A program made the translations under genes and the position numbers. DNA of 15,697 nucleotides from CAZOKH01 sp964580315 (GTDB taxonomy: Bacteria; Chloroflexota; Anaerolineae; Anaerolineales; Anaerolineaceae): positions 1-15,697 of the forward strand of contig CAZOKH010000082.1 in assembly GCA_964580315.1 (NCBI GenBank). Reading direction: 5' to 3'. The notes beneath the pieces were generated by a model that was given only the letters and a program-made list of their open reading frames with translations, made no database searches and was not told the DNA's origin. Positions 14,472-15,697 of this stretch are shown here, piece after piece. The stretch's first letter is position 1. Each line of letters begins with the position of its first letter.

Positions 14472-15697
14472 CTAAGGCGTGACAAAGCTCTCCACCGCCG
14501 ACCAGGCGCTGGGGCCGTTGGGCCCTTTCGCCTGCACCCGCCAGTACAGGGTTTGCCCCGCCGGCAGGTTGCTGGTGGGCGTGTAGGTCGATGCCGCGGC
14601 CGTCTTGCTCAATACCCTGCTCTTGAAAGTGTTCACCTTCGACACCTGAATGGTGTAACTGGTCGCACCGGCTGCGTCTTCCCAGTCAAAAGCCGGTTTA
14701 AGGCTGCCCGCTGCCGCTCCACCCACCGGGCTGGTTAGCGTCGGCGGCGCGATGGCCGTGCGCAGCGTGCGCACCGCGCTCCATCCCGAAACCTCGCCGT
14801 CGGTGTTGTAAGCCCGCACCCGCCAGTAGAAGGTGGTGTTTGGATCCAGTACCAATATCGGCGTGAATTCTGAGATGTCCGCTGTGTCGTTGATCACTGT
14901 TGTCCCAAAGACCGGGTCTGTCGATACCTGGATCTGGTAGTATGAAAAGGTCGTTCCAGTCGGCGCGCTGCTGTTGTTCCAGTCCAGCTTCGGTAGATAG
15001 TTCGTCGTCAGCGCCTTGTTGGCCGGGCTGCGCAGCGTGGGCACGCCGGGCGGGTTGCCCGTCGTGAAGCTCCACACCTCCGACCACAGGCTCGGCCCGT
15101 TGGCTCCCTTCGCCTGCACCCGCCAGTACAACACCGTGTCCGCCGGCAGGTCGCTGGTCGGCACATAACTCGAGCTCGTCACCGACTTGCTCACCAGCAA
15201 GCTTTTGAACGTGTTCACCTTCGACACCTGGATCACATATCCTGTGGCTCCATCCCGGTCTTCCCAGTCAAACTCCGGCCGATCCGTCAGCAGCGCCGCT
15301 CCCCCGTTGGCCGGCGCGCTCAACACCGGCGCCAGCATGGCCGCTCGCAGCGTCCACACCGCGCTCCAGCCCGAATACTGCCCGGTCTCATTGAACGACC
15401 GCACCCGCCAGTAATACACCGTGTTGGGCGTCATCTCGTCTTCCAGCGTGTATTCCGAATTCGCCACCCCCACTTCGGTCTCCTCATTCACCAGCAGCAC
15501 CGAGAAGTCTGCCAGCGCCGAAACCTGCACCTGGTAGTGGTCGAACACCGTCCCTTTCGGCACGCTGCTGTTCTTCCAGTCCAGCCGCGGCAGATAGTTC
15601 GTCGTCAAAGCCTTGTTCTTAGGACTGTACAGGCTCGGCACACTGGGCGGGTTGCCCGTGGTGAAGTCTCTCACCTCCGACCACGGCCCGGTCACAT
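14472..15697 (-). CDS. C-terminal end of an FN3-repeat surface protein (5' end beyond window)
   Basis: The frame is open from the right edge (first full codon at 15695) to TAG at 14472, giving about 408 visible residues. The GTG at 15695 is an interior codon, not a start, because the sequence there (TGPWSEVRDFTTG) is already the end of an FN3 unit. Four FN3-like units follow in the order a-b-a-b. Type a has ANKALTTNYLPKLDWNNSS and YYWRVR; type b has PEFDWED, GATxYxIQVSKVNTFKS and LYWRVQAKGxNGPS. The a-b pair repeats every 597 bp (199 aa). The protein ends directly after a b unit (SAVESFVTP) with no anchor. It is presumably secreted, with any signal peptide and functional domain outside the window. 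FN3 repeats usually serve as spacers or carbohydrate or protein contacts. Confidence 0.85.
   Translation of the reverse strand, partial: VTGPWSEVRDFTTGNPPSVPSLYSPKNKALTTNYLPRLDWKNSSVPKGTVFDHYQVQVSALADFSVLLVNEETEVGVANSEYTLEDEMTPNTVYYWRVRSFNETGQYSGWSAVWTLRAAMLAPVLSAPANGGAALLTDRPEFDWEDRDGATGYVIQVSKVNTFKSLLVSKSVTSSSYVPTSDLPADTVLYWRVQAKGANGPSLWSEVWSFTTGNPPGVPTLRSPANKALTTNYLPKLDWNNSSAPTGTTFSYYQIQVSTDPVFGTTVINDTADISEFTPILVLDPNTTFYWRVRAYNTDGEVSGWSAVRTLRTAIAPPTLTSPVGGAAAGSLKPAFDWEDAAGATSYTIQVSKVNTFKSRVLSKTAAASTYTPTSNLPAGQTLYWRVQAKGPNGPSAWSAVESFVTP
14475..15657 (-). repeat. a-b-a-b FN3-like tandem repeat, 597-bp period
   Basis: The motif GNPP at the start of the a unit recurs at 15657 and 15060, exactly 597 bp apart. 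Within this higher-order unit the a and b halves differ in length and signature but share DW and YWRV core strands. Identity between the two 597-bp copies is high in TTGNPP, KALTTNYLP and SKVNTFKS, which points to duplication of the pair as a unit. Confidence 0.8.

Overview
All 15.7 kb encode exported, modular surface proteins read from the minus strand, so transcription runs right to left. I see no cytoplasmic, metabolic, RNA, phage or transposase gene. The domains are Ig-like, InlB-type, FN3-like, PKD, MBG/YDG-type and cadherin-like repeats, DNRLRE-type (CBM96-like) modules, a calcineurin-like phosphoesterase and a C-terminal 'GWNLVS' domain. Together with a GC content of roughly 55-60% and a single-spanning membrane anchor ending in a basic tail, these recall environmental Chloroflexota (Anaerolineae-like) genomes. 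That assignment is inference from family knowledge. A run of exactly 100 Ns shows that the sequence is a draft or metagenome scaffold.

Layout in transcription order: (1) 15697-14472, the C-terminal end of an FN3-repeat protein. (2) An intergenic stretch at 14471-14195 with a strong GC hairpin and a candidate promoter. (3) 14194-6410, a 2594-residue secreted protein. It has an acidic linker, an N-terminal beta-rich domain, alternating Ig-like, InlB and DNRLRE modules, a metallophosphoesterase with its metal-site motifs, four cadherin-like repeats, a peptidase-regulatory-like domain and the GWNLVS domain. (4) 6322-3913, a protein with a signal peptide, a 'PSSFYG' module, PKD, several MBG domains and GWNLVS. 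The N gap interrupts it inside a 237-bp tandem repeat. (5) 3819-3226, a 197-residue protein made of one PSSFYG module, a linker and a membrane anchor. (6) 3171-1, at least 1057 residues: a PSSFYG module, nine alternating InlB-like repeats, a Big-type domain and FN3 repeats that run off the left edge.

Genes 3-6 are co-directional with gaps of 54-93 bases and probably form one transcription unit starting near the promoter at about 14275. Shared modules tie the set together. Three consecutive proteins carry the same ~95-residue PSSFYG N-terminal module. Two carry the same two-lobed ~170-residue C-terminal domain, and the protein at 3913-6322 carries both. FN3 repeats of the same style occur at both window edges. 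The likeliest reading is a cell-surface adhesion, polysaccharide-binding or matrix locus with one embedded enzyme. No substrate can be read from the sequence.

The strongest points for a second look are the gap that sits exactly in repeat phase, the invariant cysteine pairs in the InlB-like repeats, an AT-rich foreign-looking DNRLRE module, the PSSFYG module family, and two look-alike GC hairpins whose T-runs face away from the genes.
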